DNA from: Pseudomonas siliginis
Lineage (GTDB): Bacteria; Pseudomonadota; Gammaproteobacteria; Pseudomonadales; Pseudomonadaceae
Length of the DNA: 64,000 bases
Assembly (NCBI RefSeq): GCF_019145195.1
Contig: NZ_JAHSTW010000004.1
Location: 62,001 to 126,000, forward strand
Direction: 5' to 3'
Numbering within the stretch: the first letter of the stretch is position 1; each line of letters starts with the position of its first letter. Both the position numbers and the translations under genes were made by a program. Below are positions 57,401 to 64,000 of this stretch, in pieces. A model generated the notes under the pieces. It did not search any database and was not told where the DNA came from. It saw only the letters and a program-made list of their open reading frames with translations.

Positions 57401-59271
57401 CCGGCACCGTGCAGGGCGCGCCGGTCACCGGTTCGCTGCTGGGCGAGGGCGGTTCGTTCGGCGCCGATGGCGGTTTCATCAAGTCGATCGTGGTCGACGG
57501 CACCACCTACACCTACGACCCGAAAGCCCTCAGTGGCCAGGGTTCGTTGACCGCGAGCGGTGGCGCCAACCACGGCACTTTCAATACCGCCAACAACACC
57601 GTCAGTATCGCCACCAACAACAGCGGCACGCTGGTGGTCAACCTCGATACCGGCGAATACAGCTACACCTCGCAGAAAACCACCGCCGTGGTGATCACCG
57701 AAAACATCGGCTTCACCGTCAGCGACAACGACGGCGATCTGGCCAGCTCCTCCCTGACGGTGAAAGTGATCCCCAACGCGCCACCGGTGGCGATGGACGA
57801 TCACGTCATCACCAACGTGCTGTCAGGCAACATCGTGGTGCCGGGCGAGCTGTTGCTGGCCAATGACACCGATCCGAACGGCGACAACCTCAACGCCACA
57901 CCCACCAGTTTCAATACCGGTTGGGTGTCCAAAGCGGCGGACTTCACCGGCACCGGCCTGATCGGTTTCACTGGGCAGAACAACAATGCGGCCAATCAGA
58001 ATCTGGCCAATGTGCGCAGCGCCTTCAGCGCCAATGCCGCGACCATGACCGCCGTGCTGGTGGTCAGCGGTTATCTGGGCATGGTGAGCAACAGCAATGC
58101 CAACGATGAAGACCGCATAACCGTCAATCTGCGTCAGGGCGAAACCCTCAATCTGGATCACAATCTGGGTGCCGGTAAGATCAGCATGGAGTATTCGCTC
58201 AACGGCGGTGCCTGGATGGCGCTGGCGGACGGCCAGACCCTCAGCGCCTCGGCGGACGGCGTCTACCAGATCCACATCACCAACATTGGTAATGGTGGCG
58301 GCAACCCGAACGCGGCGGAGAACTACCAGCTGACCATGACCCTCAACTACGCCGCGGCCCACGACATCACGCCGGACTACCACGGCACTTACGCCGCCAA
58401 CGACAACCACGGCGGCAGCGACACGGCCAACGTCAGCATCAGCTATCAGGACGGCCACACCCTGACCGGCACTGCTGGCGACGATGTGTTGGTGGCGGGA
58501 AGCGGCAACAACGTGATCAATGCCGGCGACGGCAACGACGTACTCACGGCAGGCTCCGGCAATAACGAAATGCACGGCGACGCTGGCAACGACTTGCTCT
58601 ACAGCGGTGCCGGCAATGACCTGCTCGACGGCGGCACTGGCAGCGACACCGCCAGCTACGCCCACGCCACAGCCGCCGTCACCGTCAATCTCGGCCTGCT
58701 CGGTGCGCAGAACACCCTCGGCGCCGGTACTGACACGTTGACCGGTATCGAAAACCTGATCGGCTCGAACTTCAACGACAGCCTCACCGGCGACGGCAAC
58801 AACAACGTGATCAACGGTGGCCTCGGCAACGACTTCCTCAATGGCGGCGCTGGCGATGACTTGCTGATCGGTGGCATGGGCAACAATACGCTGACGGGCG
58901 GGGCAGGGGCCGACACCTTCCAGTGGCTCAAGGGCAACAGCGGCCATGACCTGATTACCGATTTCACCCCCGGTACCGACAGGCTCGATCTGTCGCAACT
59001 GCTGCAAGGCGAAAACGCCAGTACCGCGTCGCTGGACGACTATCTGCACTTCACCGTCAGCGGCAGCGGCGCCTCGGTGATGACCAGCATCGACGTCAGC
59101 GCCATGGCCGGCGCCGCGCCGAGCCAGACCATCGACCTGGCCGGCGTCAACCTCGCCAGCCATTACGGCGTGACACCAGGGGCGGGCGGCATGATTGCCA
59201 GCGGTCACGACACAGCGACGATCATCAGCGGCATGCTCAATGATCATTCGTTGAAGGTGGATACGGTCTGA
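51418..59271 (+). CDS. mapA: Large RTX adhesin with LapA-type retention module (MapA-like)
   Basis: 2617 residues. N-terminal retention module, residues 1 to about 117 (MAALIGTVTKVIGQVFAQAS, then LFEGDRLYAGDQLITG), with a LapG-type site TAAG at 115-118. From residue 190 to about 1800 come 245-residue repeats (VCBS/cadherin-like). A VWA domain begins near 1811 with MIDAS D1820-x-S1822-x-S1824. A further beta domain (about 2000-2330) precedes RTX nonapeptides from about 2350 (GTAGDDVLVAGSGNN, GNDLLDGGTGSD) and the C-terminal type I signal. The retention module should hold the protein in the MapE duct until LapG cuts. Name by analogy to P. fluorescens MapA. The ATG follows GGAGGATTTCAC. Confidence 0.9.
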   Translation: MAALIGTVTKVIGQVFAQASDGIKRPLFEGDRLYAGDQLITGAEGAVAMKLQNGEELTLGRGSSITMTGQLLADQAVPVNVDEAQTPSQAQLTDVEQIQQAIAAGEDPSKTAEATAAGPNAPTGNTGELGGGHSFVLLTEVGGRVDPIIGFPTAGFNGIPEFPEYRRDADIDNGDDTPAPVVVPPPPVNNPVILNGLNGADGELNLNEANLPDGTAANPGALTQSGSFTVSAADGLNSLSIGGINVIVGGVPIGFPQSITTQLGNTLTITGYNAATGTVSYSYTLNGNETHAAGDGVNNLSEPFTVIATDSNGDSATGTLDVNITDDVPKAFDDANGIASETLLTLTGNVLTNDVQGADRVPTGPVTPGTFTGTYGTLVLNADGTYTYTLNTSDADFKALTGGGNGTETFAYTITDADGDSSSANLVLQIHNNDDPVTIDGLNVAGGELTVYEKNLSDGSAPDTGALTQNGTFTITALDGVTTLTVGGIAVVTNGVAAGFPQSITTPLGSTLTITGFNAATGVVSYSYTLADNEAHPNANGANNLPEQFAVTVVDDNGTTATGTLDVNIVDDLPKANDDSNGTASESQLTLTGNVLTNDVQGADRVPTGPVTPGTFTGTFGTLVLNADGTYTYTLNTSDADFKALTGGGNGTETFAYTITDADGDSSTANLVLQIHNNDDPVIIDGLNVAGGELTIYEKNLSDGSAPDTGALTQNGTFTITALDGVTTLTVGGIAVVTNGVAAGFPQSITTPLGSTLTITGFNAATGVVSYSYTLADNEAHPNANGANNLPEQFAVTVVDDNGTTATGTLDVNIVDDLPKANDDSNGTASESQLTLTGNVLTNDVQGADRVPTGPVTAGTFTGTYGTLVLNANGTYTYTLNTSDADFKALTGGGNGTETFAYTITDADGDTSTANLVLDIHNNDDPVLLNGLDVNGGELTVYEKNLSDGTSPNTPALTQNGTFTVSALDGLQTLTVGGIAVITNGVAAGFPQSVITPLGSTLTISGYDPATGVVSYSYTLADNEAHPTANGANSLTENFDVVATDTDGSTASGQINVNIVDDLPTAHADAASVAEGGTVSGNVLNNDVGGADGPAVTGAVVGVRVGADTSTSAIGGLNTQINGTYGYLTLDANGNAVYHSNPNTVNGPGAVDVFTYTVRDADGDESTTTITIDVYNSCLKAVSDTDVTVYEKALDLTRDGQDLAAGSVVGSDPNSTGETASGTLVGSVTGAVGAISYALVGSATGNYGQIVLNANGTYTYTLTSPATTTPHADDGANGLSETFTYQATDSLGNVVTSTIVVSIVDDVPKALNDSNADSATEAQVTLTGNVLDNDVQGADRVSSGPVTAGTFTGTYGTLVLNANGTYTYTLDANDADFKNLHGGGNGTETFAYTITDADGDTSTANLVLNIHNNDDPVCLDGLDVKGGEITVYEKNLSDGSSPNTSALTQSGSFTVTALDGLQTLTVGGIAVISNGVAAGLPQSVVSPLGSTFTITGYDPATGVVSYSYTLVDNEAHPNANGANSLSESFDVVATDTDGSTASGQINVNIVDDLPTANADTGSVAEGGTVNVSVLGNDLSGADGAATVVGVRAGSNTATSASGGLNSNSNINGNYGYLTLDAAGNAVYHSNPNSVSPPGATDTFTYTIRDSDGDESTTTLTINVADSKLVASVDQDVTVYEKALDLSKDGADLAPGTVTGSEPGNTGETASGTLVGSVSGGSGAITYTLVGNATGSYGQLQLNADGTYTYTLTSAPKTAPSANDGPNTLSETFTYKATDALGNSTNSTLVVNIVDDIPKAVASDRSVTAVEIDSNILIVLDISGSMADPSGVPGLSRLALAKQAIGALLDKYDDLGDVKVQLVTFSSSAADRTTVWVDVATAKTLLAGLNAGGGTNYDAAVAVMQTAFNTSGKLTGAQNVGYFFSDGKPNEGDIGTADEAALKNFLDANNIKNYAIGLGSGVSNANLDPLAYDGINHTNTNAVVVTDLNQLNSVLSGTVQGAPVTGSLLGEGGSFGADGGFIKSIVVDGTTYTYDPKALSGQGSLTASGGANHGTFNTANNTVSIATNNSGTLVVNLDTGEYSYTSQKTTAVVITENIGFTVSDNDGDLASSSLTVKVIPNAPPVAMDDHVITNVLSGNIVVPGELLLANDTDPNGDNLNATPTSFNTGWVSKAADFTGTGLIGFTGQNNNAANQNLANVRSAFSANAATMTAVLVVSGYLGMVSNSNANDEDRITVNLRQGETLNLDHNLGAGKISMEYSLNGGAWMALADGQTLSASADGVYQIHITNIGNGGGNPNAAENYQLTMTLNYAAAHDITPDYHGTYAANDNHGGSDTANVSISYQDGHTLTGTAGDDVLVAGSGNNVINAGDGNDVLTAGSGNNEMHGDAGNDLLYSGAGNDLLDGGTGSDTASYAHATAAVTVNLGLLGAQNTLGAGTDTLTGIENLIGSNFNDSLTGDGNNNVINGGLGNDFLNGGAGDDLLIGGMGNNTLTGGAGADTFQWLKGNSGHDLITDFTPGTDRLDLSQLLQGENASTASLDDYLHFTVSGSGASVMTSIDVSAMAGAAPSQTIDLAGVNLASHYGVTPGAGGMIASGHDTATIISGMLNDHSLKVDTV
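51760..51771 (+). other. Predicted LapG cleavage site in the adhesin (TAAG)
   Basis: Codons for T115-A116-A117-G118. In LapA the periplasmic protease LapG cuts between the two alanines of this motif, releasing the adhesin from the cell surface when c-di-GMP falls. Its position relative to the start agrees with LapA. Confidence 0.75.
51985..56815 (+). repeat. 735-bp tandem coding repeats of the adhesin
   Basis: Unit starts at 51985, 52720, 53455 and 54190 are exactly 735 bases apart. The next matching start at 55660 is exactly two periods later because units four and five form a 1470-bp composite with a variant second half, itself repeated from 55660 minus one codon. The units starting at 52720 and 53455 are nearly identical at DNA level. 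Confidence 0.92.
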
Positions 59272-59287
59272 GCTGACGTCTGAAACA

Positions 59288-59330
59288 ACAAAACCCGCCG
59301 CCCCGGTTGATTCGGGACGGTGGGTTTTGT
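59288..59330 (+). terminator. Terminator of the adhesin gene
   Basis: Long stem ACAAAACCCGCCGCCCCG/CGGGACGGTGGGTTTTGT ending in a T-rich arm, 17 bases after the stop. The A-rich left arm could make it act from the other strand too. Confidence 0.85.
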
Positions 59331-59364
59331 CTGTCTGTAGAGACGTGTTGTCTTTAAGTCAGCC

Positions 59365-59429
59365 TTCGCGAGCAGGCTCGCTCCCACAGGGGAGAGCGGT
59401 GAAACTGTGGGAGCGAGCCTGCTCGCGAA
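59365..59429. repeat. REP doublet, short head-to-head form (65 bp)
   Basis: Between the adhesin and the convergent Ig-like gene. Confidence 0.92.
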
Positions 59430-59438
59430 GAGGCCGGT

Positions 59439-62400
59439 TTATCCGTAAATGGGATAGATACACCATGGAGCCCATCGGGCGTTCAGGTCCGAATGGCAAT
59501 AAATTCCGCCGTTGGCATGTCCATATATCGCTCGCAGGTTGCCGGGACAACCGCTTTCATCACACATCCTGTAGATCCCTCCAGCGGCTATTGGCCAATA
59601 AGGGTCGGGACCATATACAACTTGCATGGCGTGCAGTGCTCTGCTCATTGGTACTGCGCCCGAAATGCTGTATCGCCAGTTGAGCGCCTCTTGGTGTGTC
59701 ATGCCGTAGCCGCCGATAGCCAACTGATAAACATTCGTCACACTGACGTAATAAGAAAATGAGCTGAATCGGTCCTGTACGGTAATGTACGTATTGCCGT
59801 TACGTATGCCCGTGACTTTCCCGTTGCCGTCGACATATGCCACGTTCGGATTACTGCTTCTGTAGGTGATCGGGTGGACGCCTGTAGACGGGACGGCGGC
59901 GCGGATTTGGGTATTGTTTGGAAAATCTGCACTGTGAGTGTGGGGCCATGCATAAACCCTCAGTCCTGACAGGGCCATGGCATTGTTGTTGACTTGTAGC
60001 GCTCGGCGCAGCGTGAACGAGCGTAAAGGCGAGAGAAGACCGTCGCCATAGAGTGCTCGAATCTGCACGACTGTCAGTACATCGACAACGAGCCCCTTCA
60101 ATAGTGTTGAAAATTTCCCGTCCTTGTCTGTGGTCAACGTCTCCACCGACTCGCCATTCACCAGAACTTCAACCTGCTGTTCTACGCTTGCAGTTCCCTC
60201 GACCGTGACATTCGGATCAACCGTCAGGTCGGTATGCGGAATCTCCCTGTTCTGCGAGTCCTTAATCAGTGTGATGACCGGCTGCAGCTCAACCAGAGAT
60301 TCGATCTGATAGGTCTGGTGGGGAAATTCCACTGGATTGCCGCGCAACCCCAGGCGCACGGAAAATATCAATGTCGCCGTACTGCCGCTTTTGAGATTTT
60401 TCAACACTTCCAGCGTCGGCGTTGACAGTTCCCGTATCAGCCCGGCGCTGGTGACGCTCGCCTCCGCGTTGATGATGACGTGGCGAACAGGGTTGTCTTT
60501 GCTGTCGATGCCGATCAGCACCAGCGTCATGCTCTGGCCCGGCCGTTGTCCGTGCCAGAGGTTGACCGCCAATTTGTCTGCGCTGGTCAGTTTTTTTACG
60601 TCCAGGATTGCGTTATCAATGCCAATGATTCGCGGTCTCGGAAACCTGGGATCCTGATCAGCGATCAGTTTGAAAGAAACCTCAGTTTCCGGAGAAGATC
60701 CGATTTTCTTGCCGTCCTGATTCAGGTTGAATTTGAATCGCACGGTTTCACCGTGAAGCGCCACGATCAGGCGCCTGTCGAACGGAAAGCGGGCTTGTTT
60801 GGCCGAATCAAGCTCTACCAGCGGGAAGCGATCAAATCCCAAGGGCAGTGGTGTGCACACCAGACGGACCTTCTCGGTCTTGGCATCGAGATATTCCACC
60901 AGCATGCTCGGCAGCGCTGCCAAGGGATCAAGCGGATTAGTGAAAGGCGATACCAGTGAGGGCGGCGTGAGGACAAGCTCCTTGGGATCGCCGATCTTCA
61001 ACTGCGCGATATCGGAAAAGACTTCACTTTCGCCGGGATTGGTGATGGTGGCCTGCACGGCCAGTCTCGCGCTGGCGTAGGGCTTGATGTACTCGTTCTC
61101 GGCCTCGAAAACAATGGGCTTCGAAGGATCGGTTACAAGCTGTCCCCAAGTGAACCGTACCAACTTGCCGTTGATGTCTGTGGTCTGCCAATGCAGCTTG
61201 ACCTCTGCCCCTTGTTTCAAGGGCCAGAAACTGGCGACATTTATAAAGGCTTTGGCAGTGTCGACTGCCAGCTCACCTTCCACCAGTGGGGTGACCTCCG
61301 GTGCTCCCAGTGGCAAGGATTTACCCGCAACGGTGACGTCAGCAGGTTTGGAAAGTTTGGACTGACCTGCTCTGGTCAGGATATAAGTTGCCCGTAAACT
61401 TCCACCTATCACATTTTGAATGCGGAAATTTTCCACGGGAAAGTTCAGTGTCTTGCTGTCTACGGTCACCGTTAAAGAATAGGTATGAGTGACTGGCACG
61501 TTGTTTCGGGTGAATCCTTCCAGTGTCAGGGCGATCACATCGTTGATCGCAAAACTGCCCGTCAGGAGAATGTTCGTCGGGCCGCCTGCAAGCCAGTCAT
61601 GGTGTATTACGTCGTCGGCATCGGACTGCTCGAAAATCGGCGCGGTCAGCAGAGTTATTATGGGCTTGAACGGCAGAATGAGCGGTTCCGAAAAACCACT
61701 GGAGTTCTCGACAACGTCATAAACGCTCCAGCGCACCACCAGATTGCTGGTTTGTTGCAATTTGCCGAGCAAGTCAGGCGTCAGATTGAAAACGATGTCG
61801 GCCGAGTCGTCGGTCACGACGAAGTCCAGCCGAAGCGAACCAAATGTCAGCACGACCGTATCGCCGATCTGCTGATTGAAGTAATGCTTGACCGTGACTT
61901 CCATGCCATCTTTGATGACGTTCTGATCGACGATACTTTCCGATGCGATTGGCAGCTTGAGGCCCTGATTGGAAGGCTTGCCGCCGTCAATGTCCGCTTC
62001 GCCCGGAGCGGGATGTTTGAACCAGAGTTGTGAGTGTGGCGATTCCCCTGGGTTGCCGCTCAGTCTCGTGACTCTAATCCAGCAATCCAGCCTGACGTCG
62101 GTAAACGGCAGGAATTTCTCCTCGAGGGTTTCAGCTGTAATGTAAAAAAGTACGGTTTTAGGGGTCTTTCCATCGGCCTCAAAATCGTCCTCTGTAAGGG
62201 CGAAATCAATCACGGACGAAGGGTTGGTGACATCGGGTCTATCGAGGAAGACTTCGATACGGTCACCGAGGGCTTGAGACAGATACGCCGGGAGACTGAA
62301 GCCCAATCCGTTAATGTTCTGAGCAACCATGGCGATGTTGATACCGTAGCTCTTGTCAGTTTGCAGCTTGTGCAGGAGTGGTTGCGGCGGATAGAGGGCC

Positions 62401-62459
62401 AGCACACCGATACCGGAACGCGGCGCAGGAGGGAATATCAGGTATTGTGAGCTGGTCAT
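59439..62459 (-). CDS. Large Ig-like (BIG2) domain protein, unknown role
   Basis: 1006 residues, with no signal peptide (MTSSQYLIFPPAPRSGIG). The body is a string of beta-sandwich-like stretches separated by Pro. A clear BIG2 module lies near residues 860-910 (ITYRSSNPNVAYVDGNGKVT, then ITVQD). The last 90 residues form a separate Trp/Cys-rich part (IYRMCDESGCPGNLR; IYCHSDLNARWAPWCIYPIY) with four Cys, possibly a lectin-like or other end domain. Composition is more AT-rich than the neighbours. The start at 62459 follows GGAAGGCGAAAATTC. It is convergent with the adhesin, but nothing links them directly. It might be surface exposed by an unknown route, or a cytoplasmic effector-like protein. 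Confidence 0.75.
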   Translation of the reverse strand: MTSSQYLIFPPAPRSGIGVLALYPPQPLLHKLQTDKSYGINIAMVAQNINGLGFSLPAYLSQALGDRIEVFLDRPDVTNPSSVIDFALTEDDFEADGKTPKTVLFYITAETLEEKFLPFTDVRLDCWIRVTRLSGNPGESPHSQLWFKHPAPGEADIDGGKPSNQGLKLPIASESIVDQNVIKDGMEVTVKHYFNQQIGDTVVLTFGSLRLDFVVTDDSADIVFNLTPDLLGKLQQTSNLVVRWSVYDVVENSSGFSEPLILPFKPIITLLTAPIFEQSDADDVIHHDWLAGGPTNILLTGSFAINDVIALTLEGFTRNNVPVTHTYSLTVTVDSKTLNFPVENFRIQNVIGGSLRATYILTRAGQSKLSKPADVTVAGKSLPLGAPEVTPLVEGELAVDTAKAFINVASFWPLKQGAEVKLHWQTTDINGKLVRFTWGQLVTDPSKPIVFEAENEYIKPYASARLAVQATITNPGESEVFSDIAQLKIGDPKELVLTPPSLVSPFTNPLDPLAALPSMLVEYLDAKTEKVRLVCTPLPLGFDRFPLVELDSAKQARFPFDRRLIVALHGETVRFKFNLNQDGKKIGSSPETEVSFKLIADQDPRFPRPRIIGIDNAILDVKKLTSADKLAVNLWHGQRPGQSMTLVLIGIDSKDNPVRHVIINAEASVTSAGLIRELSTPTLEVLKNLKSGSTATLIFSVRLGLRGNPVEFPHQTYQIESLVELQPVITLIKDSQNREIPHTDLTVDPNVTVEGTASVEQQVEVLVNGESVETLTTDKDGKFSTLLKGLVVDVLTVVQIRALYGDGLLSPLRSFTLRRALQVNNNAMALSGLRVYAWPHTHSADFPNNTQIRAAVPSTGVHPITYRSSNPNVAYVDGNGKVTGIRNGNTYITVQDRFSSFSYYVSVTNVYQLAIGGYGMTHQEALNWRYSISGAVPMSRALHAMQVVYGPDPYWPIAAGGIYRMCDESGCPGNLRAIYGHANGGIYCHSDLNARWAPWCIYPIYG

Positions 62460-62608
62460 GAATTTTCGCCTTCCACACGGGGCGCTTACCTGGGCTGTCA
62501 GCGCCGATACGGAAGAATTAAGCATGCGACGTTAAAGCGCGCACCTGTCAACTCTGACAGGTGCGGACGGATATCGGATGAACGGTTGTGCCGCCGAAGG
62601 TGGGGCAA

Positions 62609-63004
62609 TCAGCGTTTTTTCAAGGTCTTCTGCCGCACTATGTAAACCGTCACCAGCACCGCACTGGTCAGCATGAATCCACGCGCCCAAACCAGCGGCA
62701 CCAGATAACACGAGAACAGAATGCTCACCCACATCAGGCCGATCGCGTAGACCTTGCCTTTGAGCGGGATGCCGTTGCCTTCGAGGTAGTCGCGAATCCA
62801 TGGCCCCAGCCGTGGATGTTCGACCAGCCAGCGATAGAAGCGCGGAGAGCTGCGCGCGAAGCAGGCCGCGGCGAGCAGAAGGAAGGGGGTGGTGGGCAGG
62901 ACCGGCAGGAAGATACCGATCACCCCCAATGCGACGCTGAGCCAGCCGATGGCCAGCAGGACGTAGCGCAACATCAGGGGGCGGTTGCCTATGGGGTTGT
63001 CCAT
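62609..63004 (-). CDS. DUF454 (YbaN) inner-membrane protein
   Basis: 131 residues with the DUF454 signature: IGWLSVALGVIGIFLPVLPT, then TPFLLLAAACFARSSPRFYRW, and LGPWIRDYLEGNGI. Three or four helices. An inner-membrane protein of unknown function. Starts 10 bases after the upstream UPF0149 gene and so is likely co-transcribed with it. The ATG used is the first in frame. Confidence 0.9.
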   Translation of the reverse strand: MDNPIGNRPLMLRYVLLAIGWLSVALGVIGIFLPVLPTTPFLLLAAACFARSSPRFYRWLVEHPRLGPWIRDYLEGNGIPLKGKVYAIGLMWVSILFSCYLVPLVWARGFMLTSAVLVTVYIVRQKTLKKR

Positions 63005-63014
63005 AGGCCGGGTC

Positions 63015-63602
63015 TTAGTGATGACGAGGCTTGAGGATCGCCGGTTTTTCGTCGGGGGCCTGGCACAGCAGGTACAGCGCGGTCAGGGCTTCCGGAATCT
63101 GAACGATCATGTCGTCCATCAGGTTGGCGTCCTTGGCGATGTCTTCGAACTCAGGCTGCTCGTCGAACAGGCCGGAACCGACCATGATCGGCAGGAGCAT
63201 TTCGCTGACTTCTTCTTCGGCGGTTTCGAACCAGGCCGCTTCGCGCAGGAACACGCCCTCCATGAAACCGATGCACCAGCCGCGCAGTTCGGAATCGTCC
63301 GGCTCTTCGCCCAGATCCAGTTCGCACGGCAATTCGAATTCTTCATCCGAGGCCAGTTGGCGAGCGATGTGCGCTTTGAGGCCGATCAGTGTGGCTTCGA
63401 TTTCGGCACGCTGGGCTTCGTCGGCGTAATGCGGTTCTTCGGCGAACAGCGCGTCGATCCACTCGCGCTCCGGAACGTCTTCGGAGCAGATAGACAGCGC
63501 GGTCAGGTAGCCGTGGGCGGCGACGTAATCCAGCGCCTCGTCGTGCAGCTCGTCGGCATCGAGGAAGACTTGCAGGCGGGTCAGTTGCTCAGCGAAGGAC
63601 AT
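63015..63602 (-). CDS. UPF0149 (YecA/YgfB) family protein
   Basis: 195 residues, acidic and helical, beginning MSFAEQLTRLQVFLDADELH. Family features include LHDEALDYVAAHGYLTALSI, then RGWCIGFMEGVFLR, and a C-terminal acidic stretch, with AILKPRHH at the end in place of the SEC-C zinc motif of longer YecA proteins. Cytoplasmic, function unknown. The start follows AAGGTAGCCCCGTA; the 37-codon extension upstream has no similarity. Confidence 0.87.
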   Translation of the reverse strand: MSFAEQLTRLQVFLDADELHDEALDYVAAHGYLTALSICSEDVPEREWIDALFAEEPHYADEAQRAEIEATLIGLKAHIARQLASDEEFELPCELDLGEEPDDSELRGWCIGFMEGVFLREAAWFETAEEEVSEMLLPIMVGSGLFDEQPEFEDIAKDANLMDDMIVQIPEALTALYLLCQAPDEKPAILKPRHH

Positions 63603-64000
63603 TACGGGGCTACCTTGGGGAATAAACAATGCGGGAATTCTAGGCTTTCTTGCGCGCTCTAGCCAGCCGCTTGGCAGATTTGCCCGAATTACCGGGCTTA
63701 CTGGAAAGTTCAATAACGCTGTGGGAGCGAGCCTGCTCGCGAAGGCGGTATATCAGGCACTTTTCTATCGACTGACAGGTCGCTTTCGCGAGCAGGCTCG
63801 CTCCCACAGGGTTTTGTGTGTGGCAGGTTTATCAGTGTCTTCTCAGCGGCACCCTGTGCGGCGAAGGCCTCGGGTATACTGCCGCGTTTTGCGATCCCTG
63901 CCGGCGCTGCGCTGGTCATGCAATGTGTTCTTACGTTTTGTTTAAGCAGCCGAGGCTGCTCTGAACCAGCCTGAGCAGGGATGTATCGGTAGATTTTTGG
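63603..64000. other. 398-bp end region, REP doublet and upstream part of a gene beyond the edge
   Basis: It holds a REP doublet (63719-63809). Then a possible -10 TATACT at 63875-63880 has no matching -35, and a small stem AGCAGCC-GA-GGCTGCT lies at 63945-63960. No start of a long frame is visible before base 64000, so any gene driven from here begins outside the window. Confidence 0.5.
63719..63809. repeat. REP doublet, 91-bp form
   Basis: Complete inverted pair upstream of the UPF0149 gene. Confidence 0.93.

Noticed and set aside
51208-57804. A 2198-codon open frame on the minus strand opposite the adhesin gene
   Set aside because: It mirrors the repeats and GC bias of the plus-strand gene, has no ribosome-binding site, begins inside repeat-coding DNA and shows no recognisable domains; the plus-strand protein is fully explained.
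63852-63880. Full sigma-70 promoter near the right edge
   Set aside because: Only TATACT is good; no acceptable -35 at 16-18 bases, and the downstream gene is outside the window.

Overview
The window is a chromosomal stretch of a fluorescent Pseudomonas (P. fluorescens group, Pf0-1/koreensis-like). The evidence is the high GC content, twelve REP doublets with the core GGGAGCGAGCCTGCTCGCGA, several other Pseudomonas-type inverted repeats, and gene order shared with P. aeruginosa (gbuA/gbuR with two transporters; the FabH-like synthase followed by an ECF sigma factor and its anti-sigma factor). Assignments come from reading protein motifs and recalled synteny. No database search was run.

Layout. 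1-6.0 kb: a VWA/MoxR pair, an HTH-DUF2442 protein, a DUF748 protein, cysK and an LpxO-like hydroxylase. 6.0-6.8 kb: a low-GC GNAT gene and a tiny basic cistron. 6.87-8.1 kb: a promoter, a 5' hairpin, a 54-codon upstream ORF with a Pro-Pro-Pro run, further hairpins and an EamA transporter; this looks like a leader-peptide-controlled gene and is my first choice for an undescribed regulatory element. 8.2-15.1 kb: a second EamA transporter, aceK and hrpA. 15.5-17.6 kb: ketoacyl synthase, ECF sigma factor and zinc anti-sigma factor. 17.7-36.8 kb: a porin, a FemAB-like GNAT protein, an ABC exporter, ppiA, a hydrolase, LysR/azoreductase, an MscS-type channel, a DEAD-box helicase, small envelope proteins, CvfB, and two more EamA transporters. 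36.8-45.7 kb: an MFS transporter divergent from a LysR gene, then the guanidinobutyrate locus (44-aa PA1414-like protein, sodium symporter, NCS1 transporter, NTF2-like protein, gbuA, divergent gbuR, tapT).

45.8-59.3 kb is a self-contained surface-adhesin system. A type I secretion operon (outer-membrane, ABC and adaptor subunits, in that order) is divergent from a 2617-residue RTX adhesin. The adhesin has an N-terminal retention module with a TAAG (LapG-type) cleavage site, 245-residue repeats on a strict 735-bp grid, a VWA domain and C-terminal RTX repeats. Its organisation fits the MapA system, the second large adhesin of P. fluorescens. lapD and lapG are not in the window, so control by cyclic-di-GMP would have to come from elsewhere. 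The convergent neighbour is a 1006-residue Ig-like (BIG2) protein of unlike composition. The window ends with a DUF454 membrane protein, a UPF0149 protein and an untranslated stretch leading to a gene beyond the edge.

Four EamA transporters, three LysR regulators and many outer-membrane or periplasmic proteins give the region a strong envelope and transport flavour. No rRNA, tRNA, CRISPR array, insertion sequence or prophage was seen.
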